Source: RHKX01 sp963820055 | GTDB lineage: Bacteria > Actinomycetota > Thermoleophilia > Solirubrobacterales > 70-9 | Length of the DNA stretch: 64,000 bases | Reading direction: 5' to 3' | Assembly: GCA_963820055.1 (NCBI GenBank) | Contig: CAWFYJ010000003.1 | Location: 310,001-374,000 of the forward strand | Shown: positions 16,233-25,391 of the stretch, piece after piece | Numbering within the stretch: position 1 is the stretch's first letter | Layout: each line of letters starts with the position of its first letter | Made by a program: the position numbers and the translations under genes | The notes under the pieces: generated by a model | The model's input: the letters and a program-made list of their open reading frames with translations, nothing else | Told to the model about the DNA's origin: nothing | Databases searched by the model: none

Positions 16233-16724
16233 TCAGCCGCTGAGCGTTGCGGCGATCGCGGCCGCCATCACCGCGGTCCAGGCGCCGGCCGCGTCCCGCT
16301 CGGCGGTGACGATCCGGACCGGGATCATCCACGTCCGCGCCGCCCGCTCGACGAGCTCGGCGCCGGCTTCGAGCACGGCCGGGTCAGCGGTTCCGGCCCC
16401 CTCGAAGACGAAGCCGCGGACGGGGGTATCGACGAGCTTCTCGAGGAGGCTCTCGAGCCGCAGCCTGTTGACCGCCTCGATCTCGTCCGCCGTCCCGGTC
16501 GCGGAGCCGAGCAGCCAGGCGACCACGGCGACGTCGCCGACGTGGTCGAGAACGGTCCCGACCCGGTCGGGATCGGCGATCGCGGGCTCGATGCCCGCGG
16601 CGGCGATCGCAGCGAGCGACTCCTCCCGCCGCGAAGTGCCGCGGACCGCCCAGCCGTCGTCGAGCAGGGAGCGGCCGAGCTCGCGGCCGTGACAGCCGCA
16701 ACCGACGAGCAGGGCCCGCGCCAC
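16233..16724 (-). CDS. Rossmann-fold NAD(P)-binding protein
   Basis: A 163-residue protein starting with a dinucleotide-binding signature (ALLVGCGCHGRELGRSLL) and a following strand that ends in TSRRE, suggesting NADP preference. The rest resembles a shortened nucleoside-diphosphate-sugar epimerase-like fold without the YxxxK catalytic pair. No enzyme activity can be assigned. The start ATG 16724 lies 9 bases downstream of the stop of the next-upstream minus-strand gene, so the two are probably co-transcribed. Confidence 0.7.
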   Translation of the reverse strand: MARALLVGCGCHGRELGRSLLDDGWAVRGTSRREESLAAIAAAGIEPAIADPDRVGTVLDHVGDVAVVAWLLGSATGTADEIEAVNRLRLESLLEKLVDTPVRGFVFEGAGTADPAVLEAGAELVERAARTWMIPVRIVTAERDAAGAWTAVMAAAIAATLSG

Positions 16725-16733
16725 CGGCGGTCG

Positions 16734-17114
16734 CTACCCGTTCCCGCCGGAGCCGGAGGAGCCGGAGCCTGGGGGGGTCTCGTCCTTACGGAGCTCGCGG
16801 TCGAGCTTCGAGAGCGAGGTCTCGTCCATCCGGCCGCGCTCGCGGACGCGCTGGTCCTCGCGCCCCATCCGCTCGGCGTCGGCGGCGGTCAGCTCACGGG
16901 CGCCGCGCCGCTTCCGGTACTCGTTCTGGGCGGCGATCATCTGCGCGACGTCGTCCTGTTCGAGCTTGAACTCGGTCTCGTAGTCGCGGGTCGGCGTCCA
17001 GCCGACGAGGTCGGACCCGTTGCCCGGGTAGGCGCGCGCGAGGAGGACGAGGACCGCGACGATGAAGGCGACCATCCCGAGCGTGATGAGGACGTATTCC
17101 ATGCGCTTCGCCAC
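16734..17114 (-). CDS. Small membrane-anchored protein
   Basis: About 126 residues: one N-terminal membrane helix (about 6-26, VLITLGMVAFIVAVLVLLARA), then a charged, probably helical soluble part with many Arg, Glu and Asp residues and a Gly/Ser-rich tail. GTG 17114 was chosen because AGGGG lies 5 bases upstream; ATG 17102 (four codons later) is possible. No known domain. It is divergent from the aminotransferase gene, whose start is 48 bases away. Confidence 0.65.
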   Translation of the reverse strand: MAKRMEYVLITLGMVAFIVAVLVLLARAYPGNGSDLVGWTPTRDYETEFKLEQDDVAQMIAAQNEYRKRRGARELTAADAERMGREDQRVRERGRMDETSLSKLDRELRKDETPPGSGSSGSGGNG

Positions 17115-17162
17115 GATAACCCCTGTGCGGGCGCGCGAAGCCGTGCGCGCTATCGTCGCGGC

Positions 17163-17963
17163 ATGGGAGCAGCAACTTTGGCCAGCGTCGACGGCACGAT
17201 CCTCGCGCCCGAGGACGCGACGATCTCGATCCTCGACGACGGGCTCCTGCGCGGCGACGGCGCCTTCGAGGTGATCAAGCTCTACGGGCATCACCCGTTC
17301 CGCCTCGACGACCACATCGCCCGGCTCGGCCGCTCGGCGGCGGCGATCCACCTCGGCTTCGACGAGGCCGCGCTGCGGACCGAGATCACCGCGCTGCTCG
17401 CCGACGGCGGTGATCCCGACGGCTGCCTGCGGATCGTCCTGACGCGGGGCGGCCGGCGGCTGCTGACGATCGAGAAGGTCCCCGACTGGCCCGCGAGCGC
17501 CTCGATCGCCCTGCTGACGCTGACGCCGAGCGAGATCCTCGCCGGGGTCAAGTCGATCTCCTACGCGGCGAACATGCACGCGACCCGCCTCGCCGCCGAG
17601 CGCGGCGCCGACGAGGCCGTCTACGTGGACGCGAACGGCACGGTGCTCGAGGCTCCGACGTCCTCGATCTTCTGGACGACGCCCGACGGCGCGCTGCGCA
17701 CGCCGAGCCTCGACGTCGGCATCCTCGACTCGATCACCCGCGACGTCGTCGTCGCCACGCTCGACGTCGAGGAGGGCACGTTCCCGAAGGCCGATCTGCT
17801 CGCCGCGCGGGCCGCCTTCCTGGCCTCGACGACCCGCGAGATCCAACCGATCTCGGCGATCGACGGAACCCCGCTCGAGCAGGTCGGCGGCGATGACGCC
17901 GAAGCGGCGGCGGCAGCGCTGGCGTCTGCGGTCGAGCGCGAGCGCGAGGCCGCCGCCACGTGA
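17163..17963 (+). CDS. Class IV aminotransferase (BCAT/ADC-lyase/D-Ala transaminase fold)
   Basis: A 266-residue PLP enzyme. The PLP lysine is Lys130 in VKSISYAANMHA, Glu163 lies in GTVLEAPTSSIFW, and FEVIKLYGHHPFRLDDHIARL is the N-terminal family motif. Within class IV it could be a branched-chain aminotransferase, 4-amino-4-deoxychorismate lyase (PabC) or D-amino-acid transaminase; the size (about 270) fits PabC or DAAT better than IlvE (300+). No pabA/pabB neighbour settles it. Start ATG 17163 lies 6 bases after TATCGT and lacks a Shine-Dalgarno. The stop overlaps the acyl-CoA dehydrogenase GTG (GTGA). Confidence 0.85.
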   Translation: MGAATLASVDGTILAPEDATISILDDGLLRGDGAFEVIKLYGHHPFRLDDHIARLGRSAAAIHLGFDEAALRTEITALLADGGDPDGCLRIVLTRGGRRLLTIEKVPDWPASASIALLTLTPSEILAGVKSISYAANMHATRLAAERGADEAVYVDANGTVLEAPTSSIFWTTPDGALRTPSLDVGILDSITRDVVVATLDVEEGTFPKADLLAARAAFLASTTREIQPISAIDGTPLEQVGGDDAEAAAAALASAVEREREAAAT

Positions 17964-19138
17964 ACCTCGACCTCAGCGACGAACAGCGGCTGATCGAGGA
18001 CACGGCCCGCGAGTTCGCCGACGACTTCATCGCCCCGCGGATCCGCGAGAGCGACCGCAACTGCCGCTTCGACGCCGAGCTCGCCCGCAGGCTCGGCGAG
18101 ATGGGCTACCTCGGCGCCCCGGTCGCCGAGGAGTACGGCGGCCGCGCCCTCGACTTCGTCTCCTTCGCGCTGATCACCGAGCAGGTCGGACGGATCGACA
18201 GCGCCGCCCGTACCGTGATCTCGGTCCAGACGTCGCTCGTCTGCGGGTCGATCGAGCGCTGGGGGACCGAGGAGCAGAGGCAGCGCTGGCTGCCCGGCCT
18301 CTGCAGCGGCGAGGCGTTCGGCTGCTTCGGGCTGACCGAGCCGGACTCGGGCTCCGACGCAGCCGCAATGAAGACGCGGGCGGAGCGGATCGACGGCGGC
18401 TGGCGGATCGACGGCCAGAAGATGTGGATCTCGCTCGGCAACGTCGCCGACGTCGCCATGGTCTTCGCCCAGACCGATCCCGAGAAGGCCCATCGCGGGC
18501 TCGCCTGCTTCCTGGTCCCGACGGCGACGCCGGGCTTCTCGTCGCAGGAGATCCACGGCAAGCTCGGCCTCCGCTCCTCCGACACCGCCTCGCTCGCATT
18601 CGACTCGCTCGAGGTCGGCGACGATGCGCTCATGGGCGAGGTCGGCGACGGCTTCAAGATCGCGATGAGCGCCCTCGACCTCGGCCGCTTCTCGGTCGCC
18701 GCGGGCTGCGTCGGGATCTGCGACGGCTGCGTCGACTCGTCGGTCTCCTACGCCACCGAACGGGAGCAGTTCGGCGTCCCGATCGCCCGCTTCCAACTCG
18801 TCCAGGCGATGATCGCCGACATGATCGTCAAGCGCGACGCTGCGAAGCTGCTCGTGATCCGCGCCGGACTCGAAAAGGACGCCGGGCGGCCGAGCACGAC
18901 CGCGACCTCGATCGCGAAGCTCTACGCCAGCGAATCGGCCGTCGAGTGCGCCAACACGGCGATCCAGGTCCACGGAGGGTCCGGCTACGTCGACGACCAC
19001 CCGGTCGAGCGTTACCTCCGCGACGCCCGCGTCGCGACCCTCTACGAAGGCACCTCGCAGATCCAGAAGCTGATCATCGGCCGCGCCGCAACGGGAATCG
19101 ATGCGATCCTGCCCTACGCACCCCAGGGCGACGGCTGA
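17960..19138 (+). CDS. Acyl-CoA dehydrogenase
   Basis: A 392-residue FAD-dependent acyl-CoA dehydrogenase, which oxidises acyl-CoA to the trans-2-enoyl-CoA. FAD/substrate motifs are intact: CFGLTEPDSGSDAA, KMWISLG(N), and C-terminal YEGTSQIQKLIIGR, whose Glu (about 363) is the catalytic base position of short/branched-chain and glutaryl-type enzymes. Length fits the family. GTG 17960 overlaps the aminotransferase stop, and the enoyl-CoA hydratase gene follows after one base, so the two act in consecutive beta-oxidation steps. The aminotransferase link hints at amino-acid-derived acyl-CoAs, which is inference. Confidence 0.95.
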   Translation: MNLDLSDEQRLIEDTAREFADDFIAPRIRESDRNCRFDAELARRLGEMGYLGAPVAEEYGGRALDFVSFALITEQVGRIDSAARTVISVQTSLVCGSIERWGTEEQRQRWLPGLCSGEAFGCFGLTEPDSGSDAAAMKTRAERIDGGWRIDGQKMWISLGNVADVAMVFAQTDPEKAHRGLACFLVPTATPGFSSQEIHGKLGLRSSDTASLAFDSLEVGDDALMGEVGDGFKIAMSALDLGRFSVAAGCVGICDGCVDSSVSYATEREQFGVPIARFQLVQAMIADMIVKRDAAKLLVIRAGLEKDAGRPSTTATSIAKLYASESAVECANTAIQVHGGSGYVDDHPVERYLRDARVATLYEGTSQIQKLIIGRAATGIDAILPYAPQGDG

Positions 19139-19139
19139 G

Positions 19140-19904
19140 ATGGGCGAGCCGATCAGCGTCCGGGTCGCCAACCGGGTCGCCGTCTGCACCCTCGATCACG
19201 AGCCGAGCAGGAACTCGCTGGGCGCCCTCGGCGCCGGCCTGATCGAGACGCTGGAACGACTCGACGGCGACGAGGGCGTCGGAGCGGTCGTCCTCACCGG
19301 CAGCGGCGACTACTTCGCCTCGGGACCTGACGTCCGTGCGTTCGCCGCCGGCGCCGAGATCCCGGCCGACGTGACGATGAAGGCCTTCTGGGAGCGGCTC
19401 GCGGCGATCGGCAAGCCGCTCGTGGGCGCCGTCAACGGCTGGGCGCTCTCGAGCGGGTTCGAACTGGCGCTCGCCTGCGACCTGCTCGTCGTCGCCAAGG
19501 ACGCGACCCTCGGCCTTCCCGAGATCACCTACGGGCTGATCCCGTCCGGCGGCGCGACGCAGCGCCTGACCCGGGTCGTCGGCCGCCAGCGGACGATGGA
19601 GCTGGTCCTCTCCGGCCGGCCGCTGAGCGGCAAGCAGGCGGGTGAGTGGGGGCTCGCCAACGTCGTCAAGGACCGGCGTGCCGTCGTCGACTCCGCCGTG
19701 CTCCTCGCCGAGGGGCTGGCCGATCGCCCGCCGCTGGCGATCCGTTATGCCAAGCAGGCGGTGCGGGCCGCAGAGGAGGTCGGGCTGAGCGAGGGCCTCG
19801 AGGAGGAGCGCCGCCGGTTCGCCGAGGCGCTCGCCACCGAGGACCGCGTCGAGGGCATCGGCGCCCTGCTCGAGGGCCGCCAAGCCGAGTTCAGGGGCCG
19901 GTAG
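19140..19904 (+). CDS. Enoyl-CoA hydratase/isomerase
   Basis: A 254-residue crotonase-fold protein that would hydrate the enoyl-CoA made by the preceding dehydrogenase. The oxyanion-hole region (DYFASGPDVRAF) and both acidic positions used in hydratases are present: Glu in SSGFELALACD and Glu in LPEITYGLIPSGGATQRL. The usual AGAD-type motif is SGPD here. Hydratase is therefore more likely than a dehalogenase or thioesterase relative. Start ATG 19140 is one base after the upstream stop. The stop TAG (19902-19904) forms part of a TAGAGT hexamer that may promote the next gene. Confidence 0.9.
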   Translation: MGEPISVRVANRVAVCTLDHEPSRNSLGALGAGLIETLERLDGDEGVGAVVLTGSGDYFASGPDVRAFAAGAEIPADVTMKAFWERLAAIGKPLVGAVNGWALSSGFELALACDLLVVAKDATLGLPEITYGLIPSGGATQRLTRVVGRQRTMELVLSGRPLSGKQAGEWGLANVVKDRRAVVDSAVLLAEGLADRPPLAIRYAKQAVRAAEEVGLSEGLEEERRRFAEALATEDRVEGIGALLEGRQAEFRGR

Positions 19905-19907
19905 AGT
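19902..19907 (+). promoter_or_regulatory. -10-like TAGAGT overlapping the upstream stop codon
   Basis: TAGAGT includes the enoyl-CoA hydratase stop codon and ends 7 bases before the GTG at 19915. No Shine-Dalgarno lies between, consistent with a leaderless internal promoter for the GH15 gene. Confidence 0.4.
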
Positions 19908-19914
19908 CGCCGCC

Positions 19915-21843
19915 GTGAGCACCCGGGAAGGCCCCTCCCACCCGCGTTCCTGCTCCGAGCACTTCCCGCGGATCGGCTCCTACGGCTTCCTCTCCGACTG
20001 CGAGACCGGCGCGCTGCTCGGCGCCGACGGGTCGCTGGAGTGGATGTGCCTGCCGCGTTTCGACTCGCCGAGCTTCTTCGGCGCCCTCCTCGACCGCAAC
20101 GCGGGAGCGATGCGCTTCGCCCCCGACGAGCGCGTCCCGGTGGCGCGCCGCTACGAGCCCGGCACGAACGTCATCGAAACGACCTGGGCGACCGAGACCG
20201 GCTGGGTGATCGTCCGCGACGCGCTGATCGTCAACGGAGTCCGGACCCACGACGGCCGCAACCGGCTCGAGGCGGAGCGGATGCTGGTCCGCTGGGCGCA
20301 CTGCCCCGAGGGCCACGCCGAGATCGAGCTCGTCTGCAACGCGCTCCCCGACTACGGCCGCGGACAGATCGACTGGGATCTCGACACCGAGCTCGGCGTC
20401 GCGACGGCGGAGGTCGACGGGGTGCCGCTGCGCTTCCAGGCCGACATGGACCTCGAGCTGATCGACGGACGCATCCACGGCGTCCGCTCGCTCGACACCG
20501 ACGAGAACGTCTTCTGCGCGCTGACGTGGTCGGACGAGGCGCGCCTGCCCGGACACGCGGGCGAGGCAGCGCGGATGGTCTACGAGACCGGTCAGGCCTG
20601 GCGGCGCTGGCTCGAGCGGGGCAAGTTCCCCGACCACCGCTGGCGCGGCGAGCTGCAGCGCTCGGCGCTGACGCTGAAGGGCCTGATGTACGCGCCGACG
20701 GGCGGCATGGTCGCCGCCCTGACGACGTCGCTGCCCGAATCGCCGGGCGGCGAGCGCAACTGGGACTACCGCTACACATGGATCCGCGACGCCACGTTCA
20801 CGCTCTGGGGCCTCCACGTGCTCGGCCTCGACGACGAGGCCCGTGACTTCATGGACTTCGTCGAGATGGCCACCGCCGACGGCGACGGGCACCTCCAGAT
20901 CATGTACGGGATCGGCGGCGAGAAGGACCTGACCGAGAGCACCCTCGACCACCTCAGCGGCTATATCGACTCGCAGCCCGTGCGGATCGGCAACGCCGCC
21001 TACTCGCAGCGCCAGAACGACGTCTACGGGGCCCTCCTCGACTCGATCTACATCCATTCGCGGGCCCTCGGCGGCGTCAGCGACGGCCTCTGGAAGATCG
21101 CCTCCCAGCAGGTGGAGGCGGCGATGGACGTCTGGGAGCAGCCCGACCAGGGCATCTGGGAGGCCCGCGGCGAGCCGAAGCACTACCTGTCGTCGAAGCT
21201 GATGTGCTGGGTCGCGCTCGATCGCGGCACCCGCCTCGCCAAGGCGCGCGGCGAGCGCGAGATGGCGGCGCGCTGGGGAGCGGAGGCGGACCGGATCAAG
21301 GACGACATCCTCACCCGGGGCATCAGCGATGACGGCGTCTTCCGCCAGCACTACGACACCGACGAACTCGATGCCTCGACGCTGCTGATCCCGCTCGTCC
21401 GCTTCCTCCCCTCCGACGACGAGCGCGTCGTCAAGACGGTGCTCGCGATCGCCGACGAGCTGACCGACATGGGCCTCGTCCTTCGGTACCGCGTCGAACA
21501 GACCGACGACGGCCTGCACGGCGTCGAGGGCACCTTCTCGATCTGTTCGTTCTGGCTCGTCTCGGCCCTGGCCGAGATCGGCGAGCACGACCGGGCGACG
21601 CAGATGTGCGAGCACCTCCTGATGATGGGAGGCGCACTCGACCTCTACGCCGAGGAGATCGAGCCCCGGACCGGCCGCCAGCTCGGCAACTTCCCGCAGG
21701 CGTTCACGCACCTGGCGCTGATCAACGCCGTCTCTCAGGTCATCTCCGACGAGCTCGCCCACGGCCGCGACCCCGAGGATGAGCGCGCCGTCTTCAGCGA
21801 GATGCGCGCCGCCCACGGCGACGGCGAGATCGCCGAGGCCTAG
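19915..21843 (+). CDS. Glycoside hydrolase family 15 (glucoamylase/trehalase type)
   Basis: A 642-residue GH15 enzyme with the N-terminal beta-sandwich (RIGSYGFLSDCETGALLGADGSLEWMC, PRFDSPSFFG) and the (alpha/alpha)6 barrel. Catalytic-region blocks: NWDYRYTWIRDATF, GNAAYSQRQNDVYG, the general-acid Glu near 417 in DQGIWEARGEP, and a later GTFSICSFWLV. Actinobacterial proteins of this architecture include trehalases; others are glucan 1,4-alpha-glucosidases, so the sugar is uncertain. No signal peptide is present, so it is cytoplasmic and fits trehalose or glycogen turnover. GTG start follows a possible leaderless promoter. Confidence 0.9.
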   Translation: MSTREGPSHPRSCSEHFPRIGSYGFLSDCETGALLGADGSLEWMCLPRFDSPSFFGALLDRNAGAMRFAPDERVPVARRYEPGTNVIETTWATETGWVIVRDALIVNGVRTHDGRNRLEAERMLVRWAHCPEGHAEIELVCNALPDYGRGQIDWDLDTELGVATAEVDGVPLRFQADMDLELIDGRIHGVRSLDTDENVFCALTWSDEARLPGHAGEAARMVYETGQAWRRWLERGKFPDHRWRGELQRSALTLKGLMYAPTGGMVAALTTSLPESPGGERNWDYRYTWIRDATFTLWGLHVLGLDDEARDFMDFVEMATADGDGHLQIMYGIGGEKDLTESTLDHLSGYIDSQPVRIGNAAYSQRQNDVYGALLDSIYIHSRALGGVSDGLWKIASQQVEAAMDVWEQPDQGIWEARGEPKHYLSSKLMCWVALDRGTRLAKARGEREMAARWGAEADRIKDDILTRGISDDGVFRQHYDTDELDASTLLIPLVRFLPSDDERVVKTVLAIADELTDMGLVLRYRVEQTDDGLHGVEGTFSICSFWLVSALAEIGEHDRATQMCEHLLMMGGALDLYAEEIEPRTGRQLGNFPQAFTHLALINAVSQVISDELAHGRDPEDERAVFSEMRAAHGDGEIAEA

Positions 21844-21928
21844 TCAGCGGCGACCGCGGGCGCTCGGCCGGCGGCACCGAATGCGGCACCGAGCAGATCG
21901 CCGCTCGACTGAGTCGACCGGCGACTGA

Positions 21929-21966
21929 TGCAAAGGTCCGGAATAGCCGAACGAATGCACCACTCG
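21929..21966 (+). repeat. 38-bp dispersed repeat, copy A
   Basis: TGCAAAGG...GCACCACTCG, identical at 32 of 38 positions to 42136-42173, 20 kb away. Copy A is in the 204-bp gap between the GH15 gene and trxB (21844-22047), where nothing else is recognisable. Confidence 0.65.
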
Positions 21967-22047
21967 ATGCGTCCCTGACCCTTCTCAGCCCAATACCGAG
22001 ACCTCCGCCGGCGACCCGCGACCGGGCGCTCATCCGGAAAACCGCCG

Positions 22048-23043
22048 CTAACCGGCGACCCGCGCCTCCTCGGCCGCCTCGATCTTCTCCGCCTCGGTCG
22101 GAGGGGTGTCTCGCAGGTACCACTCGGCGTCGAGGGCGCCGCGGGTGCCGGAGCCGGCCGCGGTGATCGCCTGGCGATAGGTGAAGTCGACCAGGTCACC
22201 GATCGCGAAGACGCCGGCGAGATTCGTCCGCGTCGACGGCTCCTCGACCTTGACGTAGCCGTTGTCGTGAAGGTCGATCTGGCCGGCGACGAGCTTCGAG
22301 CCGGGAATGTGGCCGATCGCGACGAACGCGCCGCCGGCCTTCATCTCCGTGACCTCGTCGGTCTCGGCGTTGCGGATCCGGATGTGATCGAGAGCGCCGT
22401 CGTCGCCGGCGACGAACTCCTCCGGCACGAACGGCGTCTTGAACTCGATGTTCGCCTTGTCGCGAGCCCGGTCCTGCATCACCATCGAGGCGCGGAAGTC
22501 GTTGCGGCGGTGGAGGACGGTCAGCTTGTCGGCGTACTTGGAGACGAAGATCGAATCCTCCATGGCGGTGTCGCCGCCGCCGATCACCGCGACGTCGCGG
22601 CCCTTGAAGAAGGCGCCGTCGCAGACGCCGCAGGTGGAGACGCCGCGGCCGCCGAGCTCCATCTCGCCGGGGATCCCGAGCCGCTTCGGCTCCGCCCCCA
22701 TCGCGAGGATGACGCTGCGGGCGCGGTACTCGTCGTCGCCGACCCAGACGGTTTGGATGCCGCCGTCGGTGAGCTCCACCTTGGTCGCGTCGTCGGTGAT
22801 GAAGCGGGTGCCGAAGCGCTCCGCCTGAGCGCGGAAGCGGTTCATCATCTCCGGACCCATGATCCCCTCCGGGAAGCCCGGGAAGTTCTCGACCTCGGTG
22901 GTGTTCTGGAGCTGGCCACCCCACTGGAAGCCCTCGATGACGAGCGGCTCGAGATCGGCACGGGCTGCGTAGATCGCCGCCGTGTAGCCGGCGCAGGCGC
23001 CCCCGATGATGATCACGTTCTCGATTCGCTTCTCGTCGGTCAT
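22048..23043 (-). CDS. trxB: Thioredoxin reductase
   Basis: A 331-residue FAD/NADPH flavoenzyme that reduces thioredoxin. The redox disulfide is CGVC (138-141) within STCGVCDG, the NADPH loop is IGGGDTAMED, and the C-terminal FAD loop is FAIGDLVDFTYRQAITAAGSG. The N-terminal FAD loop is unusual: GGACAG (14-19), where nearly all TrxB have GSGPAG; the conserved Pro is replaced by Cys. The C-terminus is longer than in E. coli TrxB. Cytoplasmic. Its ATG overlaps the stop of the upstream membrane-protein gene by 4 bp, an odd partner. Confidence 0.92.
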   Translation of the reverse strand: MTDEKRIENVIIIGGACAGYTAAIYAARADLEPLVIEGFQWGGQLQNTTEVENFPGFPEGIMGPEMMNRFRAQAERFGTRFITDDATKVELTDGGIQTVWVGDDEYRARSVILAMGAEPKRLGIPGEMELGGRGVSTCGVCDGAFFKGRDVAVIGGGDTAMEDSIFVSKYADKLTVLHRRNDFRASMVMQDRARDKANIEFKTPFVPEEFVAGDDGALDHIRIRNAETDEVTEMKAGGAFVAIGHIPGSKLVAGQIDLHDNGYVKVEEPSTRTNLAGVFAIGDLVDFTYRQAITAAGSGTRGALDAEWYLRDTPPTEAEKIEAAEEARVAG

Positions 23044-24317
23044 TGCTTGCTCCTCGCTTCGAAACTCTCTCGGAAGTCTACTTCATTTTGTGAAGTATTG
23101 GAAGGCAGCGCGGTATCCGGCGCCTCGTCCTCTTCATCATCGTCGACAGACCGTCCCTCCGCCTCCCAGCGGGCGACGGTCCGGCGCAGCTGCAGGAAAG
23201 CGACGATACCCGGCGGCAGGGGCATCCAGAATGCGATCAGGCGGTAGACGAGGACCGCCGCGATGACCGTCGAGGCGGGCTCGCCGAAGATCACGAAGGC
23301 GCCGATCAGGCCGCCGTCGACGGCGCCGACCCCGGCCGGGTCGGGTGCGAGGTTCGCCGCCATCCCGACGAAGAAGCCCATGACGAGGACGCCGATCGGC
23401 AGCGAGACCCCGAACGCCATGAACGTGGCCCAGAGGATCCCGATGTTCGATGCCCAGAAGCCGATCGCCCCGGCGACGGCGAGCCCACCCTTGCCGGGCT
23501 CCCGCGTGAAGCCCCAGGCGAGGCGCGTGCCGGTCGAGATCGTCGCCGGCACCTTGCTGAGCTTCAGCGCCGTCCGGCTCGCCCAGTTGTTGCCCTCGAG
23601 CGACAGGCGCCGCTCGAGGTCGCCGGGGATCAGCATGATCAACAGGAACACGAGCGCGACGCCGCCGGCGATGGCCGCCGGGATGATCGTCATCGAGACC
23701 GGGTTCGGCCCGGCGAGCACGCCGGTCTCGAGCAGCACGCCGAAGACGATCACCGCGAGTACGTAGAAGGCGTAGAGGAGGACGAGGAAGGCGACCATCC
23801 GCTCGGCCGCCTCCGTCCGCCGCATCCCCGCCTTGCGGAGCGCCCAGTAGCTGAGCACGACGCCGCCGGCGCCGCCGGCCGAGAGCACGCGCGAGGCGGC
23901 AAGCCCGGCCATCGTGATCTGGTAGCTCTCGCGCCAGTCGAGGTGGACGAGGTTCTCACCGATGACACCGCGGAACAGCGCCACGTAGGAGCCGAAGGCG
24001 AGGACGTTGAAGCCGACGGCGACGACGAACCACTGCCACTCGCCCTCCCCCATCTTCTCGATCGCGTCCTCGAGGCCGATCAGCTTCGGCAGCAGGACGT
24101 AGATCGCCGCGAACATCAACAGGACGACGAGCCCGGTCAGGGCGACCTTGCGGGGGTTCTCGAAGAGCGACGGCGCGTCGTCGTCGGGCCGCCTGCTCAC
24201 CGTTGTCCGCGGATGCGAAGGCGGCGAATCCGGCGTGTCCCCGTTCACGGACGCGAGCCGCTCCTCTCCGTGATCGAGATCCCTACCCTCGGCCATCGGC
24301 GCCCATGTTCGCACCAT
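23040..24317 (-). CDS. Lysylphosphatidylglycerol-synthase-like/UPF0104 membrane protein
   Basis: A 425-residue integral membrane protein with about eight hydrophobic segments between residues 58 and 385, flanked by a charged N-terminus and an acidic C-terminal tail. The pattern SRVLSAGGAGGVVLSYWALRKAG and, later, NLAPDPAGVGAVDGGLIGAF plus VLVYRLIAFWMPLPPG is that of the LPG synthase TM/flippase-like family; the last motif resembles the helix PxPGGxGxxE...YR of that group. No catalytic LPG synthase domain is attached, so a lipid flippase or transport role is more likely. ATG 24317 was used; ATG 24296 is possible. Coupled to trxB (ATGA). Confidence 0.85.
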   Translation of the reverse strand: MVRTWAPMAEGRDLDHGEERLASVNGDTPDSPPSHPRTTVSRRPDDDAPSLFENPRKVALTGLVVLLMFAAIYVLLPKLIGLEDAIEKMGEGEWQWFVVAVGFNVLAFGSYVALFRGVIGENLVHLDWRESYQITMAGLAASRVLSAGGAGGVVLSYWALRKAGMRRTEAAERMVAFLVLLYAFYVLAVIVFGVLLETGVLAGPNPVSMTIIPAAIAGGVALVFLLIMLIPGDLERRLSLEGNNWASRTALKLSKVPATISTGTRLAWGFTREPGKGGLAVAGAIGFWASNIGILWATFMAFGVSLPIGVLVMGFFVGMAANLAPDPAGVGAVDGGLIGAFVIFGEPASTVIAAVLVYRLIAFWMPLPPGIVAFLQLRRTVARWEAEGRSVDDDEEDEAPDTALPSNTSQNEVDFRESFEARSKQ

Positions 24318-24350
24318 GACCGGGGGTCCCGGCGGTCGGCCGGGCCGCGC

Positions 24351-25313
24351 TCAGGAGTTCGCCGCCAGCTCGAGCTGCTGGACGGCGCGGCTGATCGCGT
24401 GGGCGAGCGGCTCGGCCAGGGGCTCGCCGGCGCGCACCGCGGCGACGAGGCCGAGGCCGGCGAGGAGGTCGACGACGTAGTGCTCCCCCAGATAGACGAG
24501 CGCGAAGCCGAGCACGCCCGCGTAGGCCCAGCCGACGGCGCCGACTTTCCGGTTCGACTCGGTGAGGAGGATGGCGGCGAGGACCGAGGCGCCGAAGTGG
24601 AGCGACGGCATCGCCGCCCATGGGTTGCCGTCGACGGCGTTGTACATCTTCGGCCAGGCCGAGCGGAACGTCTCCTCGCCGACGGCGAGCATCCGCCGTT
24701 CGACCCGGTCGTCGCCGGTGTAGCCGTTCGCCGCCGACCACCAGGGTGGCGCCGTCGGCACGGCGATGTAGGTCGCGCAGCCGAGGTCGAAGGCGGCGCC
24801 CATCTGCCGCGCCGCCCGCGGGAAGCTGCGTTCGTCCTTGACGAGGACGTAGATCAGCGAGAGGTGCGGCTCGAAGAACCAGACCCAGTGGGCGACGCTG
24901 AGGAAGCGGTCGAGCATCGTCACCGAGCCGTCGTCCGGTGTCAGCGCCGCCTGCAGGCGCGAGTTCGGGAGGCGGCCGCGGCCGATCAGGCGGTCGCCTC
25001 GGATCGGGTAGTGGATCTTGAGCCGCCGGCGGAGCGCCGCCGGGTCGTCGTAGGGCAGCTCGTGGATCATGATGAACGCCCACATCTGCTGGGCGAACAG
25101 GAAGGCGTCGCGCGTCTTCGTCCGCGACTTCAGCGTCGCGAGGCCGACCGGGCCCGAGACCGTCGCCGCGACGGTGGCGGCAGCCGGCAGGTTGAAGCGC
25201 TTCCGCAGCAGCGGGACGGCGAAGGAGGCGGCGACCGCCGCGTAGGCGGCTCCGCGGAGCCAGGGGCGCAGCCGGGAGCGGCTCCCGCGGGATGAAAAGG
25301 CCGCCAGAGACAA
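24351..25313 (-). CDS. PAP2-superfamily membrane protein (Aur1/IPC-synthase type)
   Basis: About 320 residues. Two PAP2 active-site blocks are clear: AMPSLHFG (the His-bearing motif) and LGEHYVVDLLAG (second His and Asp). The first motif is in the form typical of the PAP2_3 group with inositolphosphotransferases (an upstream YPIRGDRL...LPNSRLQ loop). Five or six hydrophobic segments surround them, placing the site at the outer membrane face. It would cleave or transfer a phosphate group on a lipid; the substrate is unknown. No ATG or GTG occurs at a suitable place, so TTG 25313 is proposed with low certainty. The frame stays open far upstream across the divergent oxidase gene. Confidence 0.8.
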   Translation of the reverse strand: MSLAAFSSRGSRSRLRPWLRGAAYAAVAASFAVPLLRKRFNLPAAATVAATVSGPVGLATLKSRTKTRDAFLFAQQMWAFIMIHELPYDDPAALRRRLKIHYPIRGDRLIGRGRLPNSRLQAALTPDDGSVTMLDRFLSVAHWVWFFEPHLSLIYVLVKDERSFPRAARQMGAAFDLGCATYIAVPTAPPWWSAANGYTGDDRVERRMLAVGEETFRSAWPKMYNAVDGNPWAAMPSLHFGASVLAAILLTESNRKVGAVGWAYAGVLGFALVYLGEHYVVDLLAGLGLVAAVRAGEPLAEPLAHAISRAVQQLELAANS

Positions 25314-25391
25314 AGCGCGGGCGAGTATAGAAGCGATGCCCGAGGGGGCTGAGCGGCATCTGCCGGTCCCTCCCCCTAGAATGGCGGCGCC

